From Dongia sedimenti (lineage in GTDB: Bacteria > Pseudomonadota > Alphaproteobacteria > Dongiales > Dongiaceae): DNA of 64,000 bases. Both the position numbers and the translations under genes were made by a program. Positions 46,601-53,947 of this stretch are shown in pieces (position 1 is the first letter of the stretch; each line of letters begins with the position of its first letter). The notes under the pieces are model-generated. The model had not been told where the DNA came from, ran no database searches, and saw nothing but the letters and a program-made list of their open reading frames with translations. The stretch is from contig JAUYVI010000006.1 of assembly GCA_030715195.1 (NCBI GenBank), forward strand, positions 434,001 through 498,000, given 5' to 3'.

Positions 46601-47491
46601 GACAATGACGGCGACATCTCGAACGGCGGCACGCTCTACCTGCTGTCGCCGGTCCCGACGGTCACCCTGGCGGCGGAACCCGACCTGCCGACCGCCGCGG
46701 ACTACGATGCCGCGCACACCAAGATCGGCACCCCCGGCAACGACGGCAACCTGACCGGCACCAATCAGGGCGACTTCATCGACGGCGGTGGCGGCAATGA
46801 CGCGATGAAGGGTGGCCTCGGCGACGACCTCTATGTCGTGGCGAATACCCAGGATCAGGTGTTCGAGAAGTTCAACCAGGGCAACGACACCATCCAGACC
46901 TCGATCAGCCACACGCTGGAGGTCAACGTCGAGAATCTGGTGATGACCGGCTCCGCCGGCCTCACCGGGATCGGCAACGACCTCAACAACACGATGATCG
47001 GCAATTCCGGCAACAACGTGCTGAACGGCGCTGCCGGCAACGACATCATCGATGGCGGTGCGGGCAATGACACGATGAGCGGCGGTGCCGGCAACGACCA
47101 GTTCTTGAAGGTCGATAGCGGCGATCTGGCCAACGGCAATATCGACGGCGGCGACGGCGACGATCTGGTCGATCTCAGCCATCTGGCCACCTTCAAGAGC
47201 ACCGACACGACCAAGATCGACAATGTCGAGGTGCTGAGCTTCAACGGCGGCTCGGGCACCGCGGTCACCCTGGATTACAACTCGGTCCTGGGCATGACGG
47301 ACGCGAACCACAACCTGGTGATCCACGGCGACCAGAACAGCGATACGGTCGCGCTGTCCGGCGGCTTCACCAAGATCGGGACCGACGTCACGGCGAATGA
47401 CGGCGTGCATTACGACGTCTTCCAGGCGGGCACCGGCGTCAACCTGGTCACCGTGTTCGTCGATCACAACCTCAACGCGACCGCCAACTAA
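40691..47491 (+). CDS. Giant RTX adhesin with retention-like module and von Willebrand A domain
   Basis: A very acidic 2266-residue surface protein. The N-terminal module resembles that of the preceding adhesin (shared LAIKVGDITVILEG, VLASTDPNLDITTAAGP and GADNTGAFFGQFGLG) and has TAAG at residues 153-156. Residues about 230-1640 are VCBS-like repeats with the border FTYTLKDADGDSSDATLTI and VDDVPTA; two blocks of them are nearly identical at DNA level. A von Willebrand A domain starts near 1665, with metal-site motif LDTTGSM (Asp1674). RTX repeats (GNDGNL, GGGGNDAMKGGLGDDLY, GGAGNDTMSGGAGNDQF) occupy about 2015-2140, and a C-terminal region resembles that of the first adhesin. Type I secretion and LapG-controlled release are inferred. 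Confidence 0.88.
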   Translation: MANDASNHPQNSSDADMTVSGDHAEFDAVQLAQADTPPKQGETPAQKTAAIPAVPNGTVHVQIPQGEKVVRVAVANGETVILPPPFDDQGALAAKEGNGNLAIKVGDITVILEGYQQTLNDTGNPVVLKDEQGDTIDVAVVLASTDPNLDITTAAGPAAGAQGADNTGAFFGQFGLGAGLGGLNAVGVLDQTALQYKLIDNSILQERADELTPPDNPVIVTPPPPPGPGDNPLQFVVKGTAVDEGALSTGSHAGSPDEVTKGTINIEAKDGVQTVTIGGVPVDLTNPGNTPPIVGQFGTLVITGWDPATGNLTYTYTLTTNDPNHPQQGTDSLPGEKFPIVATDTDGDSDTGDLDIVIVDDVPKAANDHISIGNANSHSSTAAENVEGNDVFGADGKIAGGGVVGVIAGSSGAASTTGAGTDIHGQYGTLHLNADGTYTYTRDNGNPLTASDTFTYTIKDGDGDNSTAILTIDIKDSKIEITDLTPKADGGDVKVDEDDLGARGAGESLGSDGKDSTTQSGDFKISAPDGVQNLSIDGHAVITNGVFTATSFTTGLGNTLNVTGYDSVTGKITYSYTLLDNENHTSANGENSLFEDLNVLVTDKDGDSASGTLSVNIVDDVPTAKNDTDAVAAGGTSTDGNVITGANTTSGAAGADVKGADNATVSAVVGAKSSDSDASNDLVVQGQYGTLTMKGDGSYTYTRDAGSPGGVTDTFTYTLKDADGDSSDATLTINVGDDKPTVDAPDADGMTKVYEKGLPTGSGELADGNAGNNSDTSETVSGTISYTEGDAPAVITIQGKDGPVAVTVGATIVGADGTLTITSVGGGSIGYTYTLTTNTNGDATTDSFAVSITDKDGDNASDNLVIKIVDDVPTARADTDSVGNQQSTDGNVITGVGTTSGSVGADTKGADGASVSAVSSNGTGSSDTDASNGFTVQGTYGKLTMSADGTYTYTRDTDSPLTASETFKYTLTDGDGDPSETTLTININDSKIEIKDLTPKANGGDVKVDEDDLSAGRGAGESAGSDTTPESTTQGGTFTINSPDGVQNLSVGGHAVITNGVFTATSFDTGLGNKLNITGYDANTGTVTYSYELKDNETHTSANGENSLFEDFDVTVTDKDGDSASDTLSVNIIDDVPTAKNDTDSIATGGTTATGNVITGADTTSGAAGADVKGADNATVSAVVGAKSSDSDASNDLVVQGQYGTLTMKGDGSYTYTRDAGSPGGVTDTFTYTLKDADGDSSDATLTINVGDDKPTVDAPDADGMTKVYEKGLPTGSGELADGNAGNNSDTSETVSGTISYTEGDAPAVITIQGKDGPVAVTVGATIVGADGTLTITSVGGGSIGYTYTLTTNTNGDATTDSFAVSITDKDGDNASDNLVIKIVDDVPTARADTDLVSNDTNKAEGNVITGVGTTSGSVGADTKGADGASVTKVDGYNGSTDNTPNNGFSVVGQHGTLTMNPDGSYTYTRFNSDPLKAVDTFNYTITDGDGDPSTTTLKVTISDEGCNITDLTPEANGGDTLVDEGALLASRGAGESAGSDGQGSTKGDGDFTINAPDGVQNLSVDGHAVITNGVFAATTFTTGFGNTMSITGYDSTTGKVTYNYTLNDNENHASGNGQNSLYEDLNVSLTDKDGDNATGTLSVNIVDDVPVAQDGTKVMGTDPQKNNVLLILDTTGSMAEPYPTATSSTNKLQFEVQAAQNLLNAYLAAGGGDPNNVRVQIVTFSIDGHNQTTQWISVADALNMLNNIGNQTPDGNTNYDAGIASALNVSWTSGGPIAGAANSAYFFSDGLPNENNDGTDGLNGAQMTQWLNYLNSNDINAYAIGMGAPQGSAMDAELDKIAYDGRGNGTDTESINVTDPNSLTAQIVATIGTKAGGNLVGDLGGKYGADGPGEVHSVTLNGKTYTFDGANAVTASASGSGTFTFDAATHVLTITNTTGVFTVDMDNGAYSYVAKGGTEANVTVGWTLIDNDGDISNGGTLYLLSPVPTVTLAAEPDLPTAADYDAAHTKIGTPGNDGNLTGTNQGDFIDGGGGNDAMKGGLGDDLYVVANTQDQVFEKFNQGNDTIQTSISHTLEVNVENLVMTGSAGLTGIGNDLNNTMIGNSGNNVLNGAAGNDIIDGGAGNDTMSGGAGNDQFLKVDSGDLANGNIDGGDGDDLVDLSHLATFKSTDTTKIDNVEVLSFNGGSGTAVTLDYNSVLGMTDANHNLVIHGDQNSDTVALSGGFTKIGTDVTANDGVHYDVFQAGTGVNLVTVFVDHNLNATAN
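42651..43330 (+). repeat. 680-bp internal repeat, copy 1
   Basis: This part of the second adhesin gene recurs 1545 bp (515 codons) downstream at 44196-44875. By direct comparison I found only three differences, all synonymous: GCG to GCT, CTG to TTG and GAT to GAC. Confidence 0.92.
44196..44875 (+). repeat. 680-bp internal repeat, copy 2
   Basis: This is the second copy of the 42651-43330 block, in the same reading frame. The sequence on each side of the pair diverges quickly, so the block itself seems to have been homogenised or recently duplicated. Confidence 0.92.
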
Positions 47492-47514
47492 CGGCGATCG
47501 GGTACCAAACAGAA

Positions 47515-47544
47515 GGGGCGCCTCCCGCGGGAGGCGCCCCTTTT
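47515..47544 (+). terminator. Rho-independent terminator after the second adhesin
   Basis: A perfect 12-base-pair palindromic stem (GGGGCGCCTCCC and its complement, two bases between) is followed by TTTT. It separates the adhesin gene from the convergent phosphomannomutase gene. Confidence 0.9.
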
Positions 47545-47567
47545 CGTTTCAGCGGTCGGAAGAAGCG

Positions 47568-48962
47568 TCAGGCCGCGAAGGCGACGCCGTGCCGCGACAG
47601 CCGCTGCTTCAGGTCGGCCTTCAATCCGGCCAGCACTTTCTCGTTCGGCGCTTCGGCGCGGGCGACCAGCACCGCCTGGGTGTTGGAGGCGCGCAGCAGC
47701 CACCAGCCGCCGTCCTTCTTGATCCGGATCCCGTCCACGTCGTTGAACTCGGCGCCCTCTTTCTTCAGTTCGTTCGCGAGGTCGGAGACGATGGCGAACT
47801 TCTTGTCGTCGGGGCAGGGGATGCGGATCTCCGGCGTGTTGATCAGGGTCGGCAGCGCGTCGCGCAGCTCGGTCAGCGACTTGCCCGACCGGGCCACCGC
47901 GCGCAGCAGGCGCACCGCGGCGTAGAGCGCGTCGTCGAAGCCGTAATACTCGTCGGCGAAGAAGATGTGTCCGCTCATCTCGCCGGCCAAAGGCGACTTG
48001 GTTTCCGCCATCTTGACCTTGATCAGCGAATGGCCGGTCTTCCACATCAGCGGCTTGCCGCCCATCTTGGCGATCTCGTCGAACAGGGCCTGGCTCGCCT
48101 TCACGTCGGCGATGATCGTGGCGCCGGGATGCTTGGAGAGCACGTCGCGGCCCAGGATCGCCAGCAGCTGGTCGCCCCAGATGATCCGGCCCTTGGCGTC
48201 GACCGCGCCGATCCGGTCGCCGTCGCCGTCGAAGGCGATGCCGAGATCGAGCTTCTCCTTGGCCACCAGTTCCTGCAGGTCGTGCAGGTTCTCGGGCTCG
48301 GTCGGATCCGGATGGTGGTTCGGGAAGGTGCCGTCGATCTTCTCGAACAGCAGTTTGTGCGTACCCGGCAGCGCCTTGGTCAGCGCCACCATGATCTCGC
48401 CGGCGGCGCCGTTGCCGGCGTCCCAGCCGATCTTCAGCTTGGAGATATCGGCGCCGCCCAGCGCCGAGACCAGCTTCTTGGTATAGGCCTCGCGGACATC
48501 ATTGGTCTCTTCGCCGCCGGCCCCCGTCGCGAAATCGCCTTCCTTCGCCATCGTGCCGATGTCGCGGATCATCTCGCCATAGACCGGCTTGCCGCCGATC
48601 ACCATCTTGAAGCCGTTATGGGTCGGCGGGTTGTGCGAGCCGGTGACCATGATGCCGGCATCGACCCGAAGCTCGGCGGCGGCGTAATAGAGCATCGGCG
48701 TCGGGCCGGTGCCGACCCGGACCGCGGTGGCGCCGGTCGATTTGATCCCGGCGACCAGTGCCGCTTCCATCTCCGGCGAGCTCATCCGGCCGTCACGGCC
48801 GACCGCGATCTTCGGCGCGGTCTTGTTCCGCATCCGCGCGGTCTTGGTCGCGAAAGCCTTGCCGATGGCCTCGGCATCGGCGGCGCTCAGGGTCTCCCCG
48901 ACGATGCCGCGGATGTCGTATTCGCGCAGGATCGAGGCGTTAAACTGGTGGCCTTTCGGCAT
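47568..48962 (-). CDS. Phosphomannomutase / phosphoglucomutase
   Basis: A 464-residue alpha-D-phosphohexomutase of the AlgC/PgmG type that interconverts 6- and 1-phosphates of mannose or glucose, giving precursors for surface polysaccharides. Features are REYDIRGIVGETL, the phosphoserine loop MVTGSHNPP with Ser109, the magnesium loop GIAFDGDGDRIGAVD, the sugar-specificity segment GEMSGHIFF and the C-terminal phosphate-binding region RASNTQAVLVARAE. The ATG at 48962 has GGAGAG upstream; a longer in-frame extension is not needed. It stands alone, convergent with the adhesin gene. Confidence 0.92.
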   Translation of the reverse strand: MPKGHQFNASILREYDIRGIVGETLSAADAEAIGKAFATKTARMRNKTAPKIAVGRDGRMSSPEMEAALVAGIKSTGATAVRVGTGPTPMLYYAAAELRVDAGIMVTGSHNPPTHNGFKMVIGGKPVYGEMIRDIGTMAKEGDFATGAGGEETNDVREAYTKKLVSALGGADISKLKIGWDAGNGAAGEIMVALTKALPGTHKLLFEKIDGTFPNHHPDPTEPENLHDLQELVAKEKLDLGIAFDGDGDRIGAVDAKGRIIWGDQLLAILGRDVLSKHPGATIIADVKASQALFDEIAKMGGKPLMWKTGHSLIKVKMAETKSPLAGEMSGHIFFADEYYGFDDALYAAVRLLRAVARSGKSLTELRDALPTLINTPEIRIPCPDDKKFAIVSDLANELKKEGAEFNDVDGIRIKKDGGWWLLRASNTQAVLVARAEAPNEKVLAGLKADLKQRLSRHGVAFAA

Positions 48963-49061
48963 TATGGCTCTCCGGAAATGGTGCGGTGCAAAACCTAGTG
49001 GAATCCCAGCAGGAATGCCAGGGAAGGCCGCGAGTTCCGGAATGCGCCGCAAGTCGGGCGG

Positions 49062-50537
49062 TCAGGGGGCCGCGTTGGCGGCAACGGCGGTTTTCGCACC
49101 CGACTGCCAGCCGCCGCCGAGCGCTTTATAGAGGGAGACGGCGGCCTGAAGCTGCGACAGCAGAATCGTCAGCCGGCTGTCTTCGGCCTGAAATACCGTC
49201 CGCTGGGCGTCGAGCACCGGCAGTAGCTCCGAAGAACCAGACCGGTATTGCGACTGGGCGATGGCGAAGGCGGTGCCGGCCTGGGCCACCTGCGCCTCCT
49301 GCCATTGCTGCTGGGTCTTCAGGCTGTCGATCGAAGCCAGGGCGTTCTCGACATCGGAAAGCGCCGTCAGGATGGTGCTGTGATAGGTCTGGACCAGTTC
49401 CAGCTGCTTGCCCGCGGCGACGTCCTTCTGCCCCCGCAACTGGCCGGCGTCGAAGATCGGCTGCAGCAGCGAGGCGGCGGCGGAATAGGCCGCGCCGGCG
49501 CCGGCGAACGCAAAGTTGGTGGCGAGCGCCTCCAGGCTGAGATTGGCGGAAAGATCGATGGTCGGCAGCATCGCCGCCCGAGCGGCCAGCAGATTGGCAT
49601 TGGCCGAGGTGAGATCGGCCTCGGCCTTCTGGATGTCCGGCCGGCGCGTCAGCAGGCCCGAAGGCAGTCCGCTGCCAACCGTCGGCAGCGTCAGCCCCTT
49701 GAGGCCGGTCCCGGTCAGCTTGAGCTGCTCCGGATTGCGGCCGAGCAGCAGCGCCAGGGCGTTGGTCGCCTGCTTCTCCTGCAGCTCCAGCGGCGGGATC
49801 GCCGCCTGCTGGGCCGAGACCTGGCTTTGCTGCTGAGCCAGATCCAATCCCGAGACGGCGCCGTTCCGCGTCTTCGATTCGACCACCCGCTCGACCGACT
49901 GGGCGTTTTCGAGATTCTGCCGCGCCAGCGCGATCCGGTCCTTCAAGGTCATGATCTGCAGATAGGTCGAGGCGACGCCGCTGGAGACGGTCAGGGCGAC
50001 GGTCTCGCGGTCGAACCGGCTGGATTGCAGCGACGCCGCGGCGGCATTCACGTTGTCGCGGTTCTTGCCCCAGAAATCGAGCTCGTAGGACGCGCTCAAG
50101 CCCACATCGACGCTGCTGCTGTGCCGGCTGCTGCTGCTGCCGCCGCCGAGATCCCTTGAGAGGTTGCTCGAGGAGCCGCTGCCCTCGATCAGCTTCGGGT
50201 CGCCGGCCGGGCCGCGCTGCTTCACGTTGCTGGTGAAGTTGACCAGCGGAAACAGGCTGGCGCCGGTCACGCGGAGCTGCGCCTCGGCCTGCATCACCCG
50301 CGCGGCCGCGGCGGCGATGTCGAGATTGTTGGCCTGCGCCTCGGTCATCAGCCCGTCCAGCTCCGCGCTGCCGAACGCCTTCCACCAATCCGCCGCGGGC
50401 CAGGTGGTGGCTGCGGGGCTTTGCTCTTCCCACGCCGTCGGCAGGCTGATCTTGGGCTGGACCGGCCCGGGGCCGAGATCGCAGCCCGCCAGCGCCAGGA
50501 CGCCCAGCAGCAGCCAATGCTTCCGCATCATCGTCAT
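49062..50537 (-). CDS. Outer-membrane efflux lipoprotein (TolC/NodT type)
   Basis: A 491-residue outer-membrane factor of the NodT/OprM group. It has a lipoprotein signal with lipobox LALAGC, two TolC-like repeats of helical coil (for example AEAQLRVTGASLFPLVNFTSN and AVSLYKALGGGW near the end) and a barrel. It is the last gene of macA-macB-tolC, read leftward. The start could be the ATG overlapping the macB stop (50552) or the ATG at 50537, which has AGGGGCGAG ahead of it; I prefer the latter. It forms the outer-membrane channel of the tripartite pump. Confidence 0.9.
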   Translation of the reverse strand: MTMMRKHWLLLGVLALAGCDLGPGPVQPKISLPTAWEEQSPAATTWPAADWWKAFGSAELDGLMTEAQANNLDIAAAAARVMQAEAQLRVTGASLFPLVNFTSNVKQRGPAGDPKLIEGSGSSSNLSRDLGGGSSSSRHSSSVDVGLSASYELDFWGKNRDNVNAAAASLQSSRFDRETVALTVSSGVASTYLQIMTLKDRIALARQNLENAQSVERVVESKTRNGAVSGLDLAQQQSQVSAQQAAIPPLELQEKQATNALALLLGRNPEQLKLTGTGLKGLTLPTVGSGLPSGLLTRRPDIQKAEADLTSANANLLAARAAMLPTIDLSANLSLEALATNFAFAGAGAAYSAAASLLQPIFDAGQLRGQKDVAAGKQLELVQTYHSTILTALSDVENALASIDSLKTQQQWQEAQVAQAGTAFAIAQSQYRSGSSELLPVLDAQRTVFQAEDSRLTILLSQLQAAVSLYKALGGGWQSGAKTAVAANAAP

Positions 50538-50548
50538 TCGCTCGCCCC

Positions 50549-52528
50549 TCATTCACTCGCCAGGGCCACGACGGGATCCAGCCGGGCCGCCTTCAGGGCC
50601 GGGGCGAAGCCGAAGACCAGGCCGACCGCGACCGCGCAGGCGAAGGCGAGCGCGACCACTTCCAGCGAGACCGCCGCCGGCACGCCGAATTGCATGAACC
50701 CGGCCGCCATCGCGAAGCCGCAACCGATGCCGAGCAGGCCGCCGAAGATCGAGACCACCACGGCCTCGGTCAGGAACTGCTGCAGGATGTTGCGCGTTCG
50801 CGCGCCGGTCGCCATGCGGATGCCGATCTCACGGGTGCGCTCTGTCACGCTGACCAGCATGATGTTCATGACCCCGATGCCGCCGACCAACAGCGAGATC
50901 GCGCCGACCGAGCCCAGCAGCACGGAGAGCGTGTTCTGCGTCGCCTCGGCGGTCTCCAGCACCGCCGCCATGTTGCGGATCTGGAAGTCTTCCGCCTTGT
51001 GGCGCTCGGCGAGCAAGGCCGTGACCGAGCTTTGGGTGGCGTCGATCTTGTCGACATCGTCAACGGCCACCGTGATGGTCTTGACATTGCGCTGGCCGAA
51101 CAGGCGCAGACTGCCGGTCGAGAGCGGCACGAAGACCACGTCGTCGAGATCGGCGCCGGATGCGGTGGCACCCTTCGCTGCCATCACGCCCAGCACCTGG
51201 AACGGCACATTGTTGACCAGCACGAAGCGCCCGACCGGATCGGCGCCGGCGGGGAAAAGATTGTTCACCACGGTCTGCCCGAGCACGGTCACCGCCGCGT
51301 AGCGCGCGGCATCCTCGCGGGTGAAGAAGCTTCCCCGTGCCACCGGCCAGTCGCGGATCTCGGTCAGGTCCGCGGTGGTGCCGGTCGCCGAGGTCTGGTA
51401 GTCGGAATCGCCGGAGCGCACGGTGACGCTGGCGGACAGCTCCGGCACCGCCGCGCGCACATTGGCGAGGCTCGAGATGGCTTCGGCATCCTGCGGCACC
51501 AGGGTGGCGATCGCGTTGCCGACGCCGCGCTGGTTGGGCGCACCCGGCCGGATCAGCAGCAGGTCGGTGCCCATGGAGCCGATCCGGTCGAGCACCACCT
51601 GCCGGGCCCCGTCGCCCACCGCCAGCATCGCCACCACCGAACCGACGCCGATCACGATGCCGAGCAGGGTGAGGATGGTCCTGAGCAGGTTGACCCGCAG
51701 CGCCCGCAACGCCATCCGCAAGGTCTCCGAGAACTCGTCCAGCCGCTTTGCATGATCGATGAAATCGAGTGCCTTCACCGGCCGTTCAGACGGCGCCTTC
51801 TCGCTCCAGGACTGGATCACGTCGGCGACGATGTTGCCGTCCTTGATCTCGATCCGCCGTCGGGCATGCCGCGCCACTTCCGCGTCGTGGGTGATGATGA
51901 TGACGGTATGGCCCTCATCGGCGAGATGCTCCAGGAACTGCAGAACCTCGGCGCCGCTCGTGCTGTCGAGGGCACCGGTCGGTTCGTCGGCCAGGATCGC
52001 GGTGCCGCCGTTCATCAAGGCGCGCGCGATCGAGACCCGCTGCTGCTGGCCGCCGGAAAGCTGGTTCGGGCGATGCGTGGTCCGCTCGGCAAGCCCGAGC
52101 ATGCCGAGCAGCTCCGCGGCGCGGCGATGCCGTTCCGCCGCGGGATGGCCGGCGTAGATCGCCGGAATCTCGACATTCTCCTGGGCCGTCGCCGTGCCGA
52201 TCAAGTTGTAGCTCTGGAACACGAAGCCGAACACGCTGCGCCGCAGCCAGGCGAGGTCGCTGCGATCCAGCCCCGCCACGTCGGTGCCGGCGAGCAGGTA
52301 GCGGCCGCCCGTCGGCTTGTCGAGGCAGCCGAGGATATTCATCAGCGTGGTCTTGCCGGAACCAGAAGCACCCATGATCGCGACGAACTCGCCGCGCTGG
52401 ATCTTCAGCGAGACGCCGTGCAGCACCTCGACCCGCTGCTCGCTGTCCGGATTGTAGACCTTGGTGATGCCTTCGAGCTCGAACAGCGGCTGCCCGAGCG
52501 CGATCTGCCGACCGATGGGCTTGGTCAA
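50549..52528 (-). CDS. macB: MacB-type ABC exporter (ATPase plus permease)
   Basis: A 659-residue half-transporter of the MacB family. The N-terminal ATPase has Walker [11 protein letters not shown], the signature LSGGQQQR and Walker [15 protein letters not shown] first membrane segment ([22 protein letters not shown]) is followed by a large periplasmic MacB_PCD domain and three C-terminal membrane segments. Translation probably starts at TTG (52528), overlapping the macA stop as TTGA; no in-frame ATG exists near the expected start. MacB drives export of peptides, macrolides or lipids with MacA and TolC. The substrate cannot be predicted. Confidence 0.92.
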   Translation of the reverse strand: MTKPIGRQIALGQPLFELEGITKVYNPDSEQRVEVLHGVSLKIQRGEFVAIMGASGSGKTTLMNILGCLDKPTGGRYLLAGTDVAGLDRSDLAWLRRSVFGFVFQSYNLIGTATAQENVEIPAIYAGHPAAERHRRAAELLGMLGLAERTTHRPNQLSGGQQQRVSIARALMNGGTAILADEPTGALDSTSGAEVLQFLEHLADEGHTVIIITHDAEVARHARRRIEIKDGNIVADVIQSWSEKAPSERPVKALDFIDHAKRLDEFSETLRMALRALRVNLLRTILTLLGIVIGVGSVVAMLAVGDGARQVVLDRIGSMGTDLLLIRPGAPNQRGVGNAIATLVPQDAEAISSLANVRAAVPELSASVTVRSGDSDYQTSATGTTADLTEIRDWPVARGSFFTREDAARYAAVTVLGQTVVNNLFPAGADPVGRFVLVNNVPFQVLGVMAAKGATASGADLDDVVFVPLSTGSLRLFGQRNVKTITVAVDDVDKIDATQSSVTALLAERHKAEDFQIRNMAAVLETAEATQNTLSVLLGSVGAISLLVGGIGVMNIMLVSVTERTREIGIRMATGARTRNILQQFLTEAVVVSIFGGLLGIGCGFAMAAGFMQFGVPAAVSLEVVALAFACAVAVGLVFGFAPALKAARLDPVVALASE

Positions 52529-53868
52529 AACAGCCGTCCCACGCCGGTGCGGCGGCTGCCAGATCCGGCATCCGGGCTCGCGTCGGCCGTGTGCCGGCCG
52601 ATCACCACGACATCGCCCGGCGCCAGCCCGTCGAGCACTTCGGCGGAGACGCGATTGCTGATGCCGATCCAGACCTGCCGCCGCACGGCATGACCGCTGC
52701 CGTCCAGAACCCGCACGGAATACGGCTTGGCATTCTCGGCACCGCCGGCGGCGCCTGCGTCGTCGCCGGTCGCACCAGAGGCGGGATCCGCCATGTCCGG
52801 ATCGGCCTCGGTCTTCGCCGCGTGGGCACCGGTCTGGTGCAATGCGGTCACCGGAACGGTGACGGCATTCTTCACCGCGGCGACCACGAAGAAGACCTGG
52901 GCGCTCATCTGGGTCATCAGCTTGCCGTCGGGATTGGCGACGTCGAACAGGGCCGGATAGAGCACGACGTTGTTGACCACGTCGGGCGTCGGCAGGATCT
53001 GCAGCAGCCGGCCGCGCCACTTCTGGCTCTGGTCGCCGAGCGTGGTGAAGTAGGCGTCCATGCCGAGCTTGAGACGCGGCACGTCGGCCTCCGAGACCTG
53101 GGTCCAGACCGTCATGGTGGCGAGATCGGCGATCCGGAGAATGACCGGGGCGGTCTGGCTCGCGTTCAGCGTCTGGCCCTGCTGGGCGGTCAGCGAGACC
53201 ACGGTCCCGGTCATCGGCGCATAGATCTTGGTGTAGCCCAGATTGGCCTTGTCCGCCGCCAAGGTCGATTGCGCCTCGTTGGCCTGGGCCTCCAGCGCCG
53301 CGATCTGCGCCTTGTTGGAGCGGACCGCGGTCGCCGCGATCTGCAGCGCATCCTCGCTGGTGGCGTTGTCCTTCATCATGTTCTGCTGGCGCACCAGCTG
53401 CTTTTGCGTGAGATCGAGCTGCGCGCGCTTGTCGACCAGCTGCGCCTGCAGGTTGGCGAGCGCCGCCTGATCGGCCGTTACTTTCGCCGCGGCCAGGGTC
53501 GGATCGATCTCGGCCAGCAGGTCGCCGGCCTTCACCTTCTGCCCGACCGCGACGTCGATCTTCATCAACTGGCCGGAGACCTGCGCGCCGACATCGACAT
53601 AGTTCTTCGGCTGCAGGTTGCCGAGCGCCGTGACCGCGTCCTCGATGTCGCCCTGGACCACCGTCGCGGTCTCCCAGCGCGCCGCGGGATCGGTTCTGGG
53701 ATGGAGCCAGTACCAGCCGGCGGCCGCGGCGACGACCAGCAGCGGAATGATGCCGAACGCCGCCATCCGCCCGCCGGACATGCGGGTGCCCCTGCGCGTG
53801 GCAGCGCGCTGCGGCGCCGTGCCGGGCAGCGTGCGGACGTTGGTCTCGCGGTTGTGATCGACCGCCAT
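52525..53868 (-). CDS. macA: MacA-type membrane fusion protein
   Basis: A 447-residue periplasmic adaptor of the HlyD/MacA family. It has one N-terminal membrane segment ([16 protein letters not shown]), a lipoyl domain ([20 protein letters not shown]), a long helical hairpin (about residues 125-210), the second lipoyl half ([19 protein letters not shown]) and beta-barrel domains. The C-terminal part includes an Ala/Asp-rich insert (around [17 protein letters not shown]). The ATG at 53868 has AGGAG seven bases upstream. It is the first gene of the three-gene efflux operon. Confidence 0.92.
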   Translation of the reverse strand: MAVDHNRETNVRTLPGTAPQRAATRRGTRMSGGRMAAFGIIPLLVVAAAAGWYWLHPRTDPAARWETATVVQGDIEDAVTALGNLQPKNYVDVGAQVSGQLMKIDVAVGQKVKAGDLLAEIDPTLAAAKVTADQAALANLQAQLVDKRAQLDLTQKQLVRQQNMMKDNATSEDALQIAATAVRSNKAQIAALEAQANEAQSTLAADKANLGYTKIYAPMTGTVVSLTAQQGQTLNASQTAPVILRIADLATMTVWTQVSEADVPRLKLGMDAYFTTLGDQSQKWRGRLLQILPTPDVVNNVVLYPALFDVANPDGKLMTQMSAQVFFVVAAVKNAVTVPVTALHQTGAHAAKTEADPDMADPASGATGDDAGAAGGAENAKPYSVRVLDGSGHAVRRQVWIGISNRVSAEVLDGLAPGDVVVIGRHTADASPDAGSGSRRTGVGRLF

Positions 53869-53947
53869 GCTGCGTCTCCTGAGCGCGCGAGGGTGCAACC
53901 GGTCTTACGTGGGTTGCAGCTGCTCCCTGCGCAACAGCTTGCGGTGG

